A DNA stretch of 64,000 bases from positions 1,550,001 to 1,614,000 of the forward strand of contig NZ_LT907980.1 in assembly GCF_900215155.1 (NCBI RefSeq). Reading direction: 5' to 3'. Origin of the DNA: Marinobacter sp. LV10R510-11A (GTDB taxonomy: Bacteria; Pseudomonadota; Gammaproteobacteria; Pseudomonadales; Oleiphilaceae). Position numbers and translations under genes: made by a program. Positions 29,313-38,527 of this stretch are shown piece by piece. Position 1 is the stretch's first letter. Each line of letters begins with the position of its first letter. The notes below the pieces were generated by a model, which saw only the letters and a list, made by a program, of their open reading frames with translations, searched no databases and was not told the DNA's origin.

Positions 29313-30551
29313 TTACAAGGTTTCTTCTACCCCAGGCTTGTCGAGCTCAAACACACTGTGAAGGGCGCGAACCGCAAGCTCAAGATATTTCTCATCGATC
29401 ACCACAGATATCTTAATTTCTGATGTGGAAATCATCTGAATGTTAATACCCTCAACCGAGAGCGCTTCAAACATTTTGGTCGCCACTCCCGCATGAGAGC
29501 GCATACCAACACCGACGATGCTGACCTTTGCAATCTTGGTGTCGCCACTCACTCCCCGTGCACCCAGCTCGTCTGAAACGCGCTGAAGCACGTCTTTGGC
29601 ACGATTAAAATCGTTGCGATGAACAGTAAAGGTGAAGGCAGTCCGGTTATCCTCACCAACGTTCTGGACAATCATGTCCACATCAATGTTGGCTTCGCTT
29701 ATTGGCTTCAGAATGCACAGTGCACTACCCGGGGTGTCAGGCACCCCCGAGATCGTAACTTTGGCTTCGTCACGGTTAAAAGCGATGCCGGAGACGACCG
29801 GTTGTTCCATGGCGGTTTCTTCCTCAAATGTAATCAGGGTACCTTCACCTTCCTCGAAGCTGGAGAGAACCCTTAACGGAACGTTGTATTTGCCCGCAAA
29901 TTCTACGGCGCGAATCTGAAGCACTTTAGAGCCCAGGCTCGCCATTTCCATCATTTCTTCAAATGTAATCCGCTTTAGACGACGGGCACTGTCCACCACT
30001 CGAGGGTCTGTCGTGTAAACGCCGTCTACATCGGTATAGATCTGGCACTCATCAGCCTTCAGCGTGGCTGCTAGAGCCACGGCGGTGGTATCGGAACCGC
30101 CCCGGCCCAATGTGGTTATATTGCCGTTTTCATCAACACCCTGAAATCCGGCAACCACCACCACACGACCCGCATCCAAATCCGCACGTATGCGCTGTTC
30201 GTCGATCGCCTTGATGCGTGCCTTAGTGTGCACGTCGTCCGTGAGTATGCGGACTTGCGACCCGGTATAAGAACGCGCATCACAACCACGCTTCTGCAGA
30301 GCCATGGAGAGAAGAGACATGGTTACCTGTTCCCCCGTAGAAATCAGAACATCCATTTCGCGCGAAACGGGCTCTTCCGTAATATCATTGGCCAGCCCAA
30401 TTAACCGATTGGTTTCACCGCTCATGGCAGAAACCACCACCACAACATCATGGCCCGCATTGCGAAAGCCACACACTTTCTCAGCTACTGCCTCTATGCG
30501 CTCGGTTGTACCTACCGAGGTGCCACCAAATTTTTGAACAAACAGAGCCAT
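29313..30551 (-). CDS. lysC: Aspartate kinase
   Basis: A 412-residue monofunctional aspartokinase, the first step to lysine, threonine, methionine and diaminopimelate. The catalytic domain starts ALFVQKFGGTSVGTTERI and includes VVVVSAMSGETNRLI, GFQGVDENGNITTLGRGGSDTTAV and TDVDGVYTTDPRVV. Two C-terminal ACT domains (VTISGVPDTPGSA; VSIVGVGMRSHAGVA) mediate feedback by lysine and threonine. The length is that of the class found in Pseudomonas, where one gene may give two subunits by internal initiation. It lies 109 bases after alaS; no lysine riboswitch fits upstream. Confidence 0.95.
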   Translation of the reverse strand: MALFVQKFGGTSVGTTERIEAVAEKVCGFRNAGHDVVVVVSAMSGETNRLIGLANDITEEPVSREMDVLISTGEQVTMSLLSMALQKRGCDARSYTGSQVRILTDDVHTKARIKAIDEQRIRADLDAGRVVVVAGFQGVDENGNITTLGRGGSDTTAVALAATLKADECQIYTDVDGVYTTDPRVVDSARRLKRITFEEMMEMASLGSKVLQIRAVEFAGKYNVPLRVLSSFEEGEGTLITFEEETAMEQPVVSGIAFNRDEAKVTISGVPDTPGSALCILKPISEANIDVDMIVQNVGEDNRTAFTFTVHRNDFNRAKDVLQRVSDELGARGVSGDTKIAKVSIVGVGMRSHAGVATKMFEALSVEGINIQMISTSEIKISVVIDEKYLELAVRALHSVFELDKPGVEETL

Positions 30552-30660
30552 TGTCTTTCCAATATGAGAATCTGAGGCCTATGGCAGAGCAGAACGCCCT
30601 GCCCGTCAAAAAACAAGCGGCAAGAATTATAAACCCCGACCACTTCAGAAAAACAGTTGC

Positions 30661-33291
30661 TTAGGCGATGTTTTTCGCAACCCACTCCGGCACACCGGCA
30701 AGCGCTTCGGCAAGCTTTGAGGGGTCGTTACCACCGCCCTGAGCCATATCGGGACGGCCTCCGCCCTTGCCGTCAACCAAGCCGGCCAGATGCTTCATCA
30801 GATCGCCTGCTTTGATTCGGCCCGTTGCGGACTTGGTCACACCTGCCACCAGGGTCACCTTTCCATCCTCAACACTGGCGAGTACAACCACGCCCTCACC
30901 CAGCTTGTTTTTAAGCTGGTCGGCGGTTTCCATGAGCGTTTGACGGTCTGCACCTTCAAGCTCGGAAGCAACCACTTTCAGGCCGGCGACCTCTATCGCA
31001 GAATCTACCAAGTCGCTACCTGCCGAACTGGCCAGCTTTGCCTTGAGGGCATCAACGTCCTTCTCAAGCTGCCGGTTGCGATCAATGGTTTGCTGCACCT
31101 TGTCGATAATCGTTTCCCGGCTGCCTTTCACTAGGCGAGCCGCTTCACGCAGAGTGCGTTCGGTTTCATCCACCCACTCAAGCGCGCCAAAACCGGTCAC
31201 CGCTTCAATGCGGCGAACACCGGAAGAAATGCCACTTTCCGATGTAATCCGAAGCAGCCCGATATCGCCTGTGCGTGCCACGTGAGTACCGCCACACAAC
31301 TCCACGGAGTAGCTATCCGTGCCCATACTCAATACACGAACAACATCACCGTACTTTTCGCCGAACAGAGCCATGGCGCCTTTTTCCTGCGCCTGCTCCA
31401 TATCCGTTATGTCGGTCTGCACCGCGGTGTTATCCAAAATGTGTTCGTTCACCTGGCGCTCGATCTCTTTCAGCTGCTCGGGTGTAACAGCCTCAAAGTG
31501 CGAGAAATCGAAACGCAGTTTATCTGGGTCAACGAGTGAGCCTTTCTGGCCAACATGTTCGCCCAAAACCTTACGCAAAGCCGCGTGCAACAAGTGAGTT
31601 GCAGAGTGGTTGCGGCGGGTCTTGTCACGACGCCCGTGATCAATGCGTGCGTCCACTTCTAAACCGGGAAACAGTTCACCCTCAATAAGAGTGCCCACAT
31701 GCAAGTGGTTATTCCCGTCTTTGCGGGTATCCGTTACTTTGAAACGACCGCCACTCCAGGTCAGCAACCCGGTATCCCCTACTTGGCCGCCGGATTCGGC
31801 ATAAAACGGCGTGCGCTCCAGCACCACAATGGCCTCATCACCGGCTTCAGCGGTTTTATGTTCGCCGTTCACGACCACAGCGCGAATTTTCTCGTGGCCA
31901 TCCACTTGGTCATAACCGGTGAATTCGGTCTTCCCTTCAATGCCTAGGCTGGCGGCGTTGTAATCGATACCAAACTTGCTGGCTGCTCTGGCCCGCTCAC
32001 GCTGGCTCTCCATGGCTTTTTCGTAGCCCTCGTAATCCAACGTCAAGCCGCGCTCACGGGCTATGTCGTTGGTGAGATCCACCGGAAAGCCGAAGGTGTC
32101 GTACAACGTGAAGATGGTTTTTCCCGGAATAATCTCGCTTTTCAATTCCGCAATATCTTGCTCGAGAAGGCGCAGGCCTTTATCCAGAGTTTTTACAAAC
32201 TGCTCTTCTTCCTGCAGCAACACTCTCTCGATCTGCTTCCGGCTACTGACCAGCTGCGGAAAAGCCTCGCCCATCAATTCAACCAGGGCGCCGGTCAACT
32301 TGTAGAAAAATGGGCCGGCGGCACCCAACTTATTCCCGTGGCGGGCAGCACGGCGAATGATGCGCCGAAGCACAAAGCCACGACCTTCATTGGACGGCAT
32401 AACACCGTCGGAAATCAGGAACGCACAGGAGCGGATATGATCCGCAACGACTCGCAGGCTGGCTTCAGTGGTTGCAGCGCCACCAAGCATTTCAGAGGCC
32501 GCTTTTAACAAGTCATCAAAAAGATCGATTTCGTAGTTGCTGTGCACACCCTGCAGAACCGCTGTCACTCGCTCCAAGCCCATACCCGTATCCACGGAAG
32601 GCTTAGGTAGGTTGAGCATTTCACCATCCGCGGTGCGGTTGTATTGCATGAAGACCACGTTCCAGATCTCGATGTAGCGATCGCCGTCTTCTTCTGGGCT
32701 CCCAGGAGGGCCGCCTGCTACATCTGGGCCATGGTCGTAGAAAATTTCGGAGCACGGGCCACAAGGGCCGGTGTCACCCATCTGCCAGAAGTTATCTGAG
32801 GCATAGCGGGCGCCGCCGTTGTCTCCGATACGGATAATACGATCCGCCGGCACACCCACTTCTTTATTCCAGATGTCGTAGGCTTCGTCGTCGTCTGCAT
32901 AGACGGTTATCCACAGCCTTTCAGAGGGCAGATTTAACCACTGTTCGCCCGTTAAAAATGTCCACGCATAGTTGATCGCTTCACGTTTGAAGTAGTCACC
33001 AAAGCTGAAGTTGCCCAGCATCTCAAAGAACGTATGGTGGCGCGCTGTGTAGCCAACATTCTCCAAGTCGTTGTGTTTGCCGCCGGCCCGAACACATTTC
33101 TGGGTGCTGGTTGCGCGGCTATAGTCGCGCTCCTCACGACCAAGAAACACGTCTTTGAACTGGTTCATTCCCGCATTGGTGAACAGCAGTGTTGGATCAT
33201 CCGCTGGCACCAGCGAGCTGCTTGAAACAATGGAGTGACCTTGCTGTTTAAAATAATCGAGAAATGCCTGTCGCAACTCTGCGGTTTTCAT
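30661..33291 (-). CDS. alaS: Alanyl-tRNA synthetase
   Basis: An 876-residue class II synthetase that charges tRNA-Ala and edits mis-acylated Ser/Gly. The class II core starts [17 protein letters not shown], includes [18 protein letters not shown], and the editing domain has [11 protein letters not shown] plus [13 protein letters not shown]-Ala domain with coiled coil ends the protein ([11 protein letters not shown]). I chose ATG 33291 because the upstream AAGGG site fits it; the frame to 33321 lacks support. It is the first of the alaS-lysC-csrA run on the minus strand. Confidence 0.96.
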   Translation of the reverse strand: MKTAELRQAFLDYFKQQGHSIVSSSSLVPADDPTLLFTNAGMNQFKDVFLGREERDYSRATSTQKCVRAGGKHNDLENVGYTARHHTFFEMLGNFSFGDYFKREAINYAWTFLTGEQWLNLPSERLWITVYADDDEAYDIWNKEVGVPADRIIRIGDNGGARYASDNFWQMGDTGPCGPCSEIFYDHGPDVAGGPPGSPEEDGDRYIEIWNVVFMQYNRTADGEMLNLPKPSVDTGMGLERVTAVLQGVHSNYEIDLFDDLLKAASEMLGGAATTEASLRVVADHIRSCAFLISDGVMPSNEGRGFVLRRIIRRAARHGNKLGAAGPFFYKLTGALVELMGEAFPQLVSSRKQIERVLLQEEEQFVKTLDKGLRLLEQDIAELKSEIIPGKTIFTLYDTFGFPVDLTNDIARERGLTLDYEGYEKAMESQRERARAASKFGIDYNAASLGIEGKTEFTGYDQVDGHEKIRAVVVNGEHKTAEAGDEAIVVLERTPFYAESGGQVGDTGLLTWSGGRFKVTDTRKDGNNHLHVGTLIEGELFPGLEVDARIDHGRRDKTRRNHSATHLLHAALRKVLGEHVGQKGSLVDPDKLRFDFSHFEAVTPEQLKEIERQVNEHILDNTAVQTDITDMEQAQEKGAMALFGEKYGDVVRVLSMGTDSYSVELCGGTHVARTGDIGLLRITSESGISSGVRRIEAVTGFGALEWVDETERTLREAARLVKGSRETIIDKVQQTIDRNRQLEKDVDALKAKLASSAGSDLVDSAIEVAGLKVVASELEGADRQTLMETADQLKNKLGEGVVVLASVEDGKVTLVAGVTKSATGRIKAGDLMKHLAGLVDGKGGGRPDMAQGGGNDPSKLAEALAGVPEWVAKNIA

Positions 33292-33432
33292 AGCCCTTTG
33301 ATACCCTTCCATAAATCCCACCGTAAACCGGCCGGATCCGCGATTGAATACGAATACTTACATGCGTGTGCAAATCCGCTACTCTAGCACACGCCGAGTA
33401 CATGAAAAACGTGAAAAATCACAGGAGAACCC

Positions 33433-33984
33433 ATGCCCCGTCGCTTCCACGCCGCTGACGAACTGCTTCCCCCAGCGTCGTTTATTAAACGATCTCTCGC
33501 CATTGTTTACGACGGTCTGATCAGCATTGCCGTGCTCTTGGTTACCACCGGTATTTACACCATGATAACCGGCTGGGCAAACGGCTGGGTCACCAGTTGG
33601 GATGCACCTCTACAAAAAGCTGAAACGGGCCAATTATCCGGAGAGCCCGGGCTGACATTTGCGCTTTTTTTGGTGATGTACTTGTTCTTTGCATACTTTT
33701 GGACGCGCGTCGGACAAACATTGGGCATGCAGGTATGGCGTATACGTATAGAGAATCTGGATGGCACATCCGTAAGCTGGAGCCAAGCACTTCGTCGCTA
33801 CGTAACCGCCGCCGGTGTGTTGTTCATAGCCCTACTCGCTGGCTATTACCTCGGTTCTGCAACGCTTTTCCTTTCAGTTCCGGCAATGGTCGCGCTGTTC
33901 TACCCAGTAAACGGTCTTTCAGTAACCGACCGGGTTTCAGAAAGCGTTGTTGTAAGTGTGGTAAAAAAACCAAAAACAGACTGA
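33433..33984 (+). CDS. RDD family membrane protein
   Basis: A 183-residue inner-membrane protein with three or four hydrophobic segments. RDD hallmarks are the F-IKR-SLAIVYDGLI start of the first helix and the FWTRVGQTLGMQVWRIRIEN segment. Some RDD proteins have been linked to Na+/H+ exchange, but the function of most is unknown. A CAGGAG ribosome site precedes the ATG. It is divergent from alaS and converges on lptG with 17 bases between stops, so it is a single-gene unit. Confidence 0.85.
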   Translation: MPRRFHAADELLPPASFIKRSLAIVYDGLISIAVLLVTTGIYTMITGWANGWVTSWDAPLQKAETGQLSGEPGLTFALFLVMYLFFAYFWTRVGQTLGMQVWRIRIENLDGTSVSWSQALRRYVTAAGVLFIALLAGYYLGSATLFLSVPAMVALFYPVNGLSVTDRVSESVVVSVVKKPKTD

Positions 33985-34001
33985 AACAAAGCGCTGGGCA
34001 G

Positions 34002-35063
34002 CTACCCTGCCCGGCGCATCAATACCGCACCAAACGCCGCATTCACCGCAATCGGCACGACAACCGCAAGTACGGGGTTAAAACCGTAAACCAAGCTCAT
34101 TGGGCCCAACAAATCCTGCATGTACTTGAACAGCAGCCCCACAAGCAAGCCGGTAAACACACGGAAACCCATGGTAACCGAGCGCAATGGCCCGAAGATG
34201 AAGGAAATAGCCACCAGCGCCATTACCCCAGTACCCAACGGCATTAGAGCTTTCTTCCAGAACGCCAGCCAATAGGGAGACGCATTCAGCTCCTGATCGC
34301 CAAGGTAACTGGCGTAGGTGTACAGACCCGTCATAGAAAGGTTTTCTGGCTTCACGATCAACACACTCAATACACTAGGCGATAGACCCGTGTCCCAGCG
34401 CAGAGACTTATTCTCCTCGCGGCTCGTGGAGTCACCTTCTAAGCGAGTGGTGGTGGAGTTTTCCAGCATCCAGTGGTCGCCCTTGTAGGTCGCCCGCTCC
34501 GCAAAACTGGCAGCCATCAACTGACGCTGATCGTTGAAACGGAACATGGAGATGCCATGCAGTACGCCGTTAGGCTGCACCGCATTAAGATGCATGAACA
34601 CATCCCCTTCGCGATGCCATACACCATGGGCCACCGCGACATTTTTGCCGGCGCCCAGAGCAACGGCTTTATAGCTCTGGGCGGCTCGCTCAGCTGGCGG
34701 CGCCATATACTCACCGATAAGAACACCCACCAAAACGATCACCAATGCTGGCTTCATTGCCGACCAGACAACCCGCTTAAGAGAAACCCCTGCCGCGCGA
34801 ATAACCGTAAGCTCAGAGGAACTGGCCATGGAACCCAGCCCGACTAAGCAGCCCATAAAGGCCCCTAACGGCAGGTAGTCGTATATCCGGCGCGGCAACG
34901 TGAGAGCCACATACCAGAGCGCATCCCAGATTTGGTAGTTGTTCCGGGTGTCGTCCAGCTCAGCAACGAAGGCAAAAATAAGATCCAGTGATAGCACCAC
35001 TACCATCACCAGGAGCATGGCCCCGCCAACATTGCGCATCACATAATGATCAATCTTACGCAT
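34002..35063 (-). CDS. lptG: LPS export permease LptG
   Basis: A 353-residue membrane subunit of the LptB2FGC transporter, which extracts lipopolysaccharide from the inner membrane and passes it to the LptA bridge. Six helices flank a periplasmic beta-jellyroll. The N-terminus KIDHYVMRNVGGAMLLVMVV and the coupling region MASSSELTVIRAAGVSLKRV are typical. It overlaps the upstream lptF by 8 bases, so the two are translationally coupled. Confidence 0.94.
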   Translation of the reverse strand: MRKIDHYVMRNVGGAMLLVMVVVLSLDLIFAFVAELDDTRNNYQIWDALWYVALTLPRRIYDYLPLGAFMGCLVGLGSMASSSELTVIRAAGVSLKRVVWSAMKPALVIVLVGVLIGEYMAPPAERAAQSYKAVALGAGKNVAVAHGVWHREGDVFMHLNAVQPNGVLHGISMFRFNDQRQLMAASFAERATYKGDHWMLENSTTTRLEGDSTSREENKSLRWDTGLSPSVLSVLIVKPENLSMTGLYTYASYLGDQELNASPYWLAFWKKALMPLGTGVMALVAISFIFGPLRSVTMGFRVFTGLLVGLLFKYMQDLLGPMSLVYGFNPVLAVVVPIAVNAAFGAVLMRRAG

Positions 35064-36159
35064 TGGCTGCCCCTGTCCGCGTTACCTTTCGCTTGTGAAG
35101 CCAGGCCGGGCCAAAATGCAGCCACAAGCCCAGCGCAAGGAAGATAGCGTGTACCCAAAGCATACCCAGCCATTCAGGCACCTTACCTTCTGACATGGCA
35201 TCACGAGCAACGATGAGTAAACCAAGGTACGCAACATACACAAGCATTGCGGGCAGAAGATGGAAAAACCGGCCTTGTCGGGGGTTCACGCGGCTAAGCC
35301 GCACCGCCAGCAACGTGACAATTGGAACAATCAGCGGCAATGAAAAACGCCAGTGCAGCAAGGCCCTGTCTCGGGGGTCATCCGAGCGCATAAGCTGGCC
35401 GGTGGTAACCCCCTCGTCTAGCTCCACGTCGCCAATGCTACCGCTGCGGATCTTCAGGCCATAGGCTTCAAAGCCGGTGATTTGGTAATCCAGTTTGCCG
35501 GGCATTCCATCGTAGCGGGCACCGTTCTCTAAAATAAGGAAACGACTGCCCGTTTCCTCATCAATCAATTGGGACCCCGATTCCGCAGCAATGACGCTTA
35601 CACCCTCGCCATCACGGCCGTATTCGGCAATAAACACGCCTTTCAGACGACGTTTATCATCACTGAGGGCCTCGGTGTAGGTGACGCGGCCACCAGATGA
35701 AAGCTCCTGAAAGCGGCCCGGCGCAAGCAAGTCGAATTCCGTCGCCTTGGCTTGTTCGGTAAAAATTTTCTCAACCTGCGTCATGCCCCAGGGCGAAACC
35801 ACCAGGCTCATACTCCCGACGACGACCATCACCACAAGGCTACCTATCAGTGTTTTTGAAAGCAGCTGGCGATCACTCACACCACAGGCATATAAAACGG
35901 TCATCTCGCTTTCCAGGTACATCCGGCCATAGGCAAGCAATATGCCAATGAAAAGCCCCAGCGGCAGGATGAGCTCAAGAAACCCGGGAAAACGGTAGGC
36001 CATGATTTCAAACAGTACGCCGGGTGCAATCTTACCCTCAGCAGCACCCGCCAGATATTTGATAAAACGCCCACTCATGAACACGAGCAGAAGGATGCCT
36101 GAAACGGCAACCATGCTGACCATAACCTGACGGATGAGATAGCGGAAAATAATGCTCAA
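35056..36159 (-). CDS. lptF: LPS export permease LptF
   Basis: A 367-residue partner of LptG with the same six-helix plus jellyroll plan. The first helix starts SIIFRYLIRQVMVSMVAVSG; the cytoplasmic coupling loop reads YGRMYLESEMTVLYACGVSD. No ATG lies near the start of homology, so I propose TTG 36159, which gives the usual LptF length; the longest frame to 36264 would add 35 poorly conserved residues. It is divergent from pepA, as in many gammaproteobacteria, and heads lptFG. Confidence 0.88.
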   Translation of the reverse strand: MSIIFRYLIRQVMVSMVAVSGILLLVFMSGRFIKYLAGAAEGKIAPGVLFEIMAYRFPGFLELILPLGLFIGILLAYGRMYLESEMTVLYACGVSDRQLLSKTLIGSLVVMVVVGSMSLVVSPWGMTQVEKIFTEQAKATEFDLLAPGRFQELSSGGRVTYTEALSDDKRRLKGVFIAEYGRDGEGVSVIAAESGSQLIDEETGSRFLILENGARYDGMPGKLDYQITGFEAYGLKIRSGSIGDVELDEGVTTGQLMRSDDPRDRALLHWRFSLPLIVPIVTLLAVRLSRVNPRQGRFFHLLPAMLVYVAYLGLLIVARDAMSEGKVPEWLGMLWVHAIFLALGLWLHFGPAWLHKRKVTRTGAANA

Positions 36160-36408
36160 AACGGTTTCTCTGCCCGTGTAAACCGGAACATGGAGGAATA
36201 GGAAAACTGCGCGTATTCTATGTAACCTTGGGGCTGAATGACAGTATAGACACGTTAAGGCCACGACAGATTATATGCCGATAAAGCGAAGTAACCTGCT
36301 CTCCCCGCTTGATAATCCACCTTCAAACCCCAATGCTTGGTGGTATCGGAACAAATCATTCCCGCCGCCAACAACTGCGGCTTCCACGGATCACCAACAG
36401 GAGTTTCC

Positions 36409-37899
36409 ATGAACTTCAGCCTCAACAGCAAAGCCATTGCGAACACCAAAGCCGACTGCCTGGTCATTGCCCTGCCAGAAAAAGGCGACTGGCCGGCCTC
36501 CACCACCGAGGCAGACGGCGCATTAGGCGGGCTGATCAGCAAACTTCAGAAAGCCGGCGACATCAGCGGCAAAAACGCAGACACAAACCTGATTCCGTTG
36601 AGTGACCAAACCTGGAGCAGGCTGCTAGTTGTAGGCACCGGCAAAGACGCAGACCGCAACCCGCCCAACTTCCGCAAGGCGCTTATCGCAATGATGGGCG
36701 TGCTAAAAGACGGGCCCTCAAAAAGCGTGTTAATCGCCCTTTCGGACACGGCTCTGACTGGCGATAAAGGCGTAAGCTCAGAGCTGGCAAAACTCAGCCT
36801 GGTTGGTCGCACGCTGGAAGACCAGCTCTACGCGTTCAGCGACTTCAAAAGCGAAAAGCCTGATGCGCGCAAACTCAGCAAAATTCTGGTTGCCGCCTCA
36901 GACACCGGCAAAGCCCAGAAAGAAGCGTTCAACTTAGGTTTGGCGACCGGCCGTGGCATGAACTTCACTCGTGACCTGGGCAACATGCCGCCCAACATCT
37001 GCCACCCTGTGTGGCTGGCCGAACAAGCCAGTAAAATGGCAGCCGACCACGATTGCATCAAGACGGAAATCCTTGATGAAAAGCAGATGCAAAAACTGGG
37101 TATGAATTCCCTCCTGGCGGTCGGCAAAGGCAGCACTCAGCCGCCCCGCCTGATTGTAATGGAATACCGCGGTGGCAACGCAAAAGACAAGCCGTATGTT
37201 CTTGTAGGTAAAGGCATCACCTTCGACACCGGCGGTATCAGCCTTAAGCCAGGCGCTGGCATGGATGAAATGAAATACGATATGGGGGGTTCTGCAGCCA
37301 TATTCGGCGCCATGCAAGTACTTGCGGAGACCCAGCCAAAAATCAACGTGGTTGCCGTGATCGCGGCCGCTGAAAACATGCCGGATGGCAACGCCACACG
37401 CCCGGGCGACATTGTGACCACTATGTCGGGCCAGACCGTGGAAATCCTCAACACAGACGCTGAAGGCCGCTTAGTATTGTGCGACGCCCTCACCTACGTG
37501 AAAAAGTTCGACCCGGAAGTCGTGATTGATTTGGCCACTCTAACGGGCGCCTGCATCGTTGCTCTCGGCCACGAGGCTACTGGCCTGTTGGCAAACAACG
37601 ACGAGCTAGCCAACGAATTGCTGGCCGCCGGCGATCGCGCCAGCGACAAAGCTTGGCGCCTGCCGCTGTGGGATGAGTACCAGAGCCTGCTAGACAGCAA
37701 CTTTGCAGACATGGCCAACATCGGCGGCCGCTCGGCGGGCACCATTACCGCTGCTTGTTTCCTGTCGCGCTTCACCAAGGAATACCGCTGGGCGCACCTC
37801 GACATCGCTGGCACTGCTTGGCACTCCGGCAAAGCCAAAGGCTCATCAGGCCGCCCGGTTCCGCTGTTGGTCGATTACCTGATGTCCCATGCCGGGTAG
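36409..37899 (+). CDS. pepA: Leucyl aminopeptidase (PepA/CarP)
   Basis: A 496-residue M17 dizinc aminopeptidase that removes N-terminal residues from peptides; PepA can also bind DNA in E. coli. The N-terminal domain starts NFSLNSKAIANTKADCLV. The catalytic domain has VGKGITFDTGGISLKPG, the signature NTDAEGRLVL, and a C-terminal WAHLDIAGTAW. The ATG at 36409 has an AGGAG site 7 bases upstream; the frame from 36337 would add 24 unrelated residues. It overlaps holC by 11 bases and lies opposite lptFG. Confidence 0.95.
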   Translation: MNFSLNSKAIANTKADCLVIALPEKGDWPASTTEADGALGGLISKLQKAGDISGKNADTNLIPLSDQTWSRLLVVGTGKDADRNPPNFRKALIAMMGVLKDGPSKSVLIALSDTALTGDKGVSSELAKLSLVGRTLEDQLYAFSDFKSEKPDARKLSKILVAASDTGKAQKEAFNLGLATGRGMNFTRDLGNMPPNICHPVWLAEQASKMAADHDCIKTEILDEKQMQKLGMNSLLAVGKGSTQPPRLIVMEYRGGNAKDKPYVLVGKGITFDTGGISLKPGAGMDEMKYDMGGSAAIFGAMQVLAETQPKINVVAVIAAAENMPDGNATRPGDIVTTMSGQTVEILNTDAEGRLVLCDALTYVKKFDPEVVIDLATLTGACIVALGHEATGLLANNDELANELLAAGDRASDKAWRLPLWDEYQSLLDSNFADMANIGGRSAGTITAACFLSRFTKEYRWAHLDIAGTAWHSGKAKGSSGRPVPLLVDYLMSHAG

Positions 37900-38431
37900 T
37901 AATGTGGAAAGTAATTTGGATAGCAATGTGGAAAGCAGTACGGCAACACAAACCGGCAGCCATGCTGCCGGTGGCTCCGAGCAGCAGGCAAGAAACCAGC
38001 GTTACTGGTTTCACATCCTGCTGCAGGACACCCCCGCCGCTCGCCACCTGCACGCCACTAAGCTTGTAAACAAAGCTTGGCAGCAAGGCGACCGGGTGTG
38101 CATTGTGTGTGATACCGCTCAACAGGCTGAAGAACTGGACGACTTGATTTGGAACTTCAGCCCAGATGCGTTCATTCCCCACAGCGTGATACCCGACGCC
38201 GCTACACCTTGTATCGAATCAGTCGGCATACTGCTGTGCCCGCCGGTAGCTGAAGACTGGGACACCGTTATCATTCTTTCGGAGACTCTTCCGGCAAACG
38301 CGGACAGATTCAAGCGCCTTGCTCTCGTGGCCCACAATGACCCTGCGGTTCTCAACCAAGCTCGGTCGCATTTCAAACAACTCAGAGCACTGGGTGTCGA
38401 ACCTCAAGTGCACGATCAACGAAAGCGTTAG
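37889..38431 (+). CDS. holC: DNA polymerase III chi subunit with an N-terminal extension
   Basis: The chi subunit links the clamp loader to SSB. The HolC domain covers residues 37-180 (YWFHILLQDTPAARHLHATK, ACVLVNKAWQQGDRV-like helix, then DDLIWNFSPDAFIPHSVI). Most HolC proteins begin directly with this domain, but here about 35 extra residues precede it: a Ser/Asn/Glu/Gln-rich, repeated SNVESNLDSNVESS stretch. The ATG at 37889 overlaps pepA by 11 bases and has no clear ribosome site; GTG codons within the repeat are alternatives. The pepA-holC-valS order is conserved in gammaproteobacteria. Confidence 0.85.
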   Translation: MPGSNVESNLDSNVESSTATQTGSHAAGGSEQQARNQRYWFHILLQDTPAARHLHATKLVNKAWQQGDRVCIVCDTAQQAEELDDLIWNFSPDAFIPHSVIPDAATPCIESVGILLCPPVAEDWDTVIILSETLPANADRFKRLALVAHNDPAVLNQARSHFKQLRALGVEPQVHDQRKR

Positions 38432-38527
38432 CCTAACGCTCAGGTTCGCCGCAATCCGGGCGACCATGTATAATCATGCGTTTCAATTTTCCCTTGTGAA
38501 TCAATCAAACGGTCGCCAGCAAAACCC

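Noticed and set aside
30552..30660. Lysine riboswitch before lysC
   Set aside because: Only 109 bases separate alaS and lysC, too short for the lysine aptamer plus expression platform, and none of its conserved core is visible.
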